From Kriegella aquimaris (GTDB taxonomy: Bacteria; Bacteroidota; Bacteroidia; Flavobacteriales; Flavobacteriaceae), in the NCBI RefSeq assembly GCF_900103215.1, contig NZ_FNGV01000008.1, forward strand, positions 62,001 to 126,000: a stretch of 64,000 nt of DNA, written 5' to 3'. The notes under the pieces were generated by a model. That model saw nothing but the letters and a program-made list of their open reading frames with translations, ran no database searches and was not told the origin of the DNA. A program made the translations under genes and the position numbers. This document shows positions 61,671-64,000 of this stretch, one piece after another (the first letter of the stretch is position 1; each line of letters begins with the position of its first letter).

Positions 61671-62276
61671 TCAAAAAGCTTTCTTCAGAATCAATTTTGC
61701 GAATGATTTTCCTGTTTTGGCATACCCTTCACCAATGCGGTCTTCATTGCTAAAGCTACTGCCCCATTGGTCTCCTGGAGCTTCTTTACTGGTGATTTCG
61801 GCAAGAACATTGCTTTTGTTCGCTGTTTCGACAAACTTCAGTAAGGTAGTTACTTTTGCAGGTTGCTTCATAACGCCTGCATCCCAACCTGGATAAACCC
61901 AAACAGTCTCAACAATTAGTGTATATGGCGAATCGGTTAAATCTTCAGCAAAATAAATTCCATGATCTTCATGAAAATATCGATTCATTAGTTCAAGAAA
62001 TTTTGGGGCGTATATCAATTCTCTACTTGCATACCAGCTTTTTTCCCAAGATGTGCCCTTACCTTTAGTTTTTTCTTCCAATTCGGCAGCATGCTCCGTT
62101 ACATATTGCTCGTTGGTAAGGTTCTTCTTAAGTAGGGTCATATTATCGTAAACGAATTCAACGTTTACTTCTTTTTGACCCTTTAAAAAATCAAATTCGC
62201 CTTGTGCGATTTTTAGTTTTTGGGCATTGATACCGGTACAGACCAAAATTAATAGTAGTGTCAAGTGTTTCTTCAT
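61671..62276 (-). CDS. secreted hypothetical protein
   Basis: 201 residues with a signal peptide (LTLLLILVCTGINAQ). The mature part is mixed alpha/beta (LKGQKEVNVEFVYDNMTLLKKN, YTLIVETVWVYPGWDAGVM) with a conserved-looking AKVTTLLKFVE strand. I do not recognise the family. It is convergent with the halogenase-like gene (45 bp between stops); no strong terminator is seen. It stands alone and may have nothing to do with the pigment. Confidence 0.65.
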   Translation of the reverse strand: MKKHLTLLLILVCTGINAQKLKIAQGEFDFLKGQKEVNVEFVYDNMTLLKKNLTNEQYVTEHAAELEEKTKGKGTSWEKSWYASRELIYAPKFLELMNRYFHEDHGIYFAEDLTDSPYTLIVETVWVYPGWDAGVMKQPAKVTTLLKFVETANKSNVLAEITSKEAPGDQWGSSFSNEDRIGEGYAKTGKSFAKLILKKAF

Positions 62277-62407
62277 AATTGTAGTTAATTTGTATGTTAG
62301 TGTTTTAATGGTATTCGGTTATAAAGGTTAACAAATTGAAACAAGAGAACGGGCATTCTAAAAAAATATTCTAGAATCAATAGCGAATTTGGTACGTTAG
62401 TGGTTTT

Positions 62408-63763
62408 TTAATCGTCAATGGCTGAAAAGACCATTTGTCTAAATTTCCAGCCCGTTTGGTCATTTACAGGTCCTTGGGTCTGTTTCATTAAGATGCCGAT
62501 TATATTTTCTTCGGGATCGGCAAAATATTGGGTATTAAAGTATCCTCCCCAATCAAAGGTTCCCGTGCTCCCTTGTCCTCCAGCATCTTGACCGTCGGAT
62601 GTCACTACACCAAAGGCGAGTCCGTAATGTTTCAGCCCATTACCGAACTTATCGGCTGTTTGGTTGCCCATAATACTTTGCACCGTGGTACGGCTAAGAA
62701 TTCTTTTTCCATTCAATTCTCCTTCGTTCAAATACATTTGCAAAAAGGTGGCATAGTCTTTTGCGGTACTTGAAAGTCCGGCGCCACCTGAGAAAAACCG
62801 TTTGGCTCCTTTTATAGGGTAGTCGATCTCAAATCTTGAATCTTCGAACCTCTCCCATTCTTCGTCTTCATTTTTTGACTGAACAGAGACTAAACGATTG
62901 TGTTTCGCTTTCGGAAGGTAGAACCACGTATCGTTCATGCCCAATGGGTCGAAAATACGGGTTCGCAGAAATTTATCAAATGGCACTCCCGAAATCACTT
63001 CAATAAAATAGCCTAGCACATCCAAGCCTTCACTATAAGTGAATTTTTCACCCGGTTCATGATGTAGTGGAAGCCGAGATAGCTTTTTAATGTTTTCCCC
63101 AATACTAATATTCTCTGAAGTGAAAGCGTCAACAACCCCCGCTTTCTGGTATATTTTTCTAAAACGGTCATCACCATCAATCATTCCGTAACCAATGCCG
63201 GAGGTATGCGTGATTAAATCACGAATTGTTATTTGGTTTTTCGCAAGTTTTGTAGAATAGGTAGAGTCAGATTCGTTAAACGTATCCAGTATCTCGGCTT
63301 TTCCGAATTCGGGGAGATATTTGGAAATAGGGTCATCCAATTTAAATTTCCCTTCTTCCCAGAGCATCATCACGGCTGTGGATGTAATGGCCTTGGTTTG
63401 AGATGCAATTCTAAAAATGGCATCTTTCTCCATTGCTTTCTTAGATTTGTTGTCGGCCATGCCGTAGGCATTGTGAAAAACTATTTTCCCATTTCTGGCA
63501 ATAAGCGCTACAACGCTCGGTACTTCTCCGTCTGAAATTGCTTTTTGGAGCATAGCATCGATGCGCATTAACCTTTCGGGAGACATACCCTCTTCGTTAT
63601 TTGCTGCTGAAAGGGGAGGTGAAGACTGTTTTGAAATTGTCTGTGCACTTGTCTGAAAAAAAGACAAACAAACAATAATGAAAAACAGAAAATTTCTGGT
63701 AATCGAATATGAAAAAAAGAAAGTATGGAGGTTTAAGCTACCTTTTTTAGAAGGTCGAAACAT
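62408..63763 (-). CDS. secreted serine hydrolase, class C beta-lactamase / esterase family
   Basis: 451 residues from the ATG at 63763, with a signal sequence (FLFFIIVCLSFFQTSAQ) after a basic lead. The SxxK nucleophile motif is SQTK (in RIASQTKAITS), the YxN-equivalent is YSEG, and a late GGYFNTQYF occupies the HxG region. This is the typical EstB/AmpH-like family of Bacteroidota, acting on esters, peptides or cell-wall fragments rather than as a resistance beta-lactamase. It starts inside the upstream microprotein gene (31-bp overlap). Confidence 0.82.
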   Translation of the reverse strand: MFRPSKKGSLNLHTFFFSYSITRNFLFFIIVCLSFFQTSAQTISKQSSPPLSAANNEEGMSPERLMRIDAMLQKAISDGEVPSVVALIARNGKIVFHNAYGMADNKSKKAMEKDAIFRIASQTKAITSTAVMMLWEEGKFKLDDPISKYLPEFGKAEILDTFNESDSTYSTKLAKNQITIRDLITHTSGIGYGMIDGDDRFRKIYQKAGVVDAFTSENISIGENIKKLSRLPLHHEPGEKFTYSEGLDVLGYFIEVISGVPFDKFLRTRIFDPLGMNDTWFYLPKAKHNRLVSVQSKNEDEEWERFEDSRFEIDYPIKGAKRFFSGGAGLSSTAKDYATFLQMYLNEGELNGKRILSRTTVQSIMGNQTADKFGNGLKHYGLAFGVVTSDGQDAGGQGSTGTFDWGGYFNTQYFADPEENIIGILMKQTQGPVNDQTGWKFRQMVFSAIDD

Positions 63764-63927
63764 GGACAACGCCCACAACGTTTGGATTCGCATTTTTTAT
63801 ATTTTTTGCAACATTTAGTTTTACAACCTTTGGGAACCATCTCTTTAAGAACTGCTTTACGTTCTTTTTTCAAAGATTTTTTGGCTTTCTTTTCTTCTTT
63901 CTTGGCTGCTTTTTTCTTTTTGCCCAT
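63733..63927 (-). CDS. Lys/Cys-rich microprotein
   Basis: 64 residues. The N-terminal half is nearly all Lys, Glu and Ala (GKKKKAAKKEEKKAKKSLKK). The C-terminal half has seven cysteines in CKTKCC, KCESKRCGRCPC, which resembles a metal-binding knuckle. Similar Lys/Cys-rich small proteins are recalled from other flavobacteria, so it is considered a real gene. It may be a nucleic-acid- or metal-binding protein. It overlaps the start of the serine hydrolase gene by 31 bp on the same strand. Confidence 0.55.
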   Translation of the reverse strand: MGKKKKAAKKEEKKAKKSLKKERKAVLKEMVPKGCKTKCCKKYKKCESKRCGRCPCFDLLKKVA

Positions 63928-64000
63928 GATGCAATTTTTCCAAACGCACCAAAAATACTATTTTAAATCAATCTAAATAAAAGATATTTGTTAAATTTAA

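Noticed and set aside
63782-63976. 64-residue plus-strand frame opposite the Lys/Cys-rich microprotein
   Set aside because: Phe-rich mirror of lysine codons on the other strand; an antisense artefact.

Overview
The window is chromosomal DNA from a member of the Bacteroidota, almost certainly a marine-type Flavobacteriaceae. Four things point there: a dialkylresorcinol/flexirubin-type pigment cluster with DarA and DarB; signal peptides ending in AQ and lipoproteins with a SC lipobox; TTTG / TAnnTTTG promoter-like boxes; and a compact speA-speB-deoxyhypusine-synthase-like operon. A Zobellia/Maribacter-like genus is an inference only. I see no transposase, integrase or CRISPR array.

Layout. 1-3.3 kb (+): the end of a TRAP transporter operon (binding protein cut by the window edge, small and large permeases) and a secreted acetyl-esterase-like hydrolase. 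3.6 kb: tRNA-Arg(CCT). 4.6-8.7 kb (+): a polyamine operon preceded by a promoter and a structured leader, coding for arginine decarboxylase, agmatinase, a deoxyhypusine-synthase homologue and a small acidic protein. 8.8-11.7 kb (+): a GNAT-nitrilase fusion and a RimB/RimK-type protease-ligase fusion. 11.8-22.2 kb: mixed housekeeping and hypothetical genes, mostly on the minus strand. They include two SDR proteins, a CBS protein, a Crp-family regulator with a DinB protein, a glycosidase-like lipid/secreted protein, a pentapeptide-repeat protein, and a CDF metal transporter with DUF1801, YwqK and SRPBCC genes. 22.3-28.3 kb: a giant TolB-propeller amidohydrolase, divergent from a 605-residue FMN-barrel-like protein of unknown function, then a short SSB. 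28.4-29.2 kb: a lone GIY-YIG nuclease between two arrays of an exact 114-bp repeat.

29.2-61.6 kb is the centrepiece: about 33 genes, nearly all on the minus strand and mostly overlapping by 1-11 bp. Together they look like a complete flexirubin-type (aryl polyene plus dialkylresorcinol) pathway. Tyrosine ammonia-lyase makes 4-coumarate and an AMP-ligase at the far end activates it. Ketosynthases, two ACPs, FabG and three hot-dog dehydratases build the polyene, and two ketosynthase-like subunits without active sites accompany them. DarB and DarA make the dialkylresorcinol. Acyltransferases, an MMPL-PlsC-methyltransferase-like fusion, an ABC exporter, a LolA-like protein and an outer-membrane barrel probably assemble and export it to the outer membrane. 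Probable tailoring or transfer enzymes are a JmjC/cupin-like oxygenase, a CrtI-like oxidoreductase, a C45 Ntn acyltransferase, a BtrH-like protein and a divergently transcribed flavin-dependent halogenase-like enzyme. 61.7-64 kb: a secreted hypothetical protein, a class C beta-lactamase-like hydrolase and a Lys/Cys-rich microprotein.

The best candidates for new biology are three. First, the split catalytic residues among the three dehydratases. Second, the unassigned tailoring and transfer enzymes of the pigment cluster. Third, the 114-bp repeat / GIY-YIG module.
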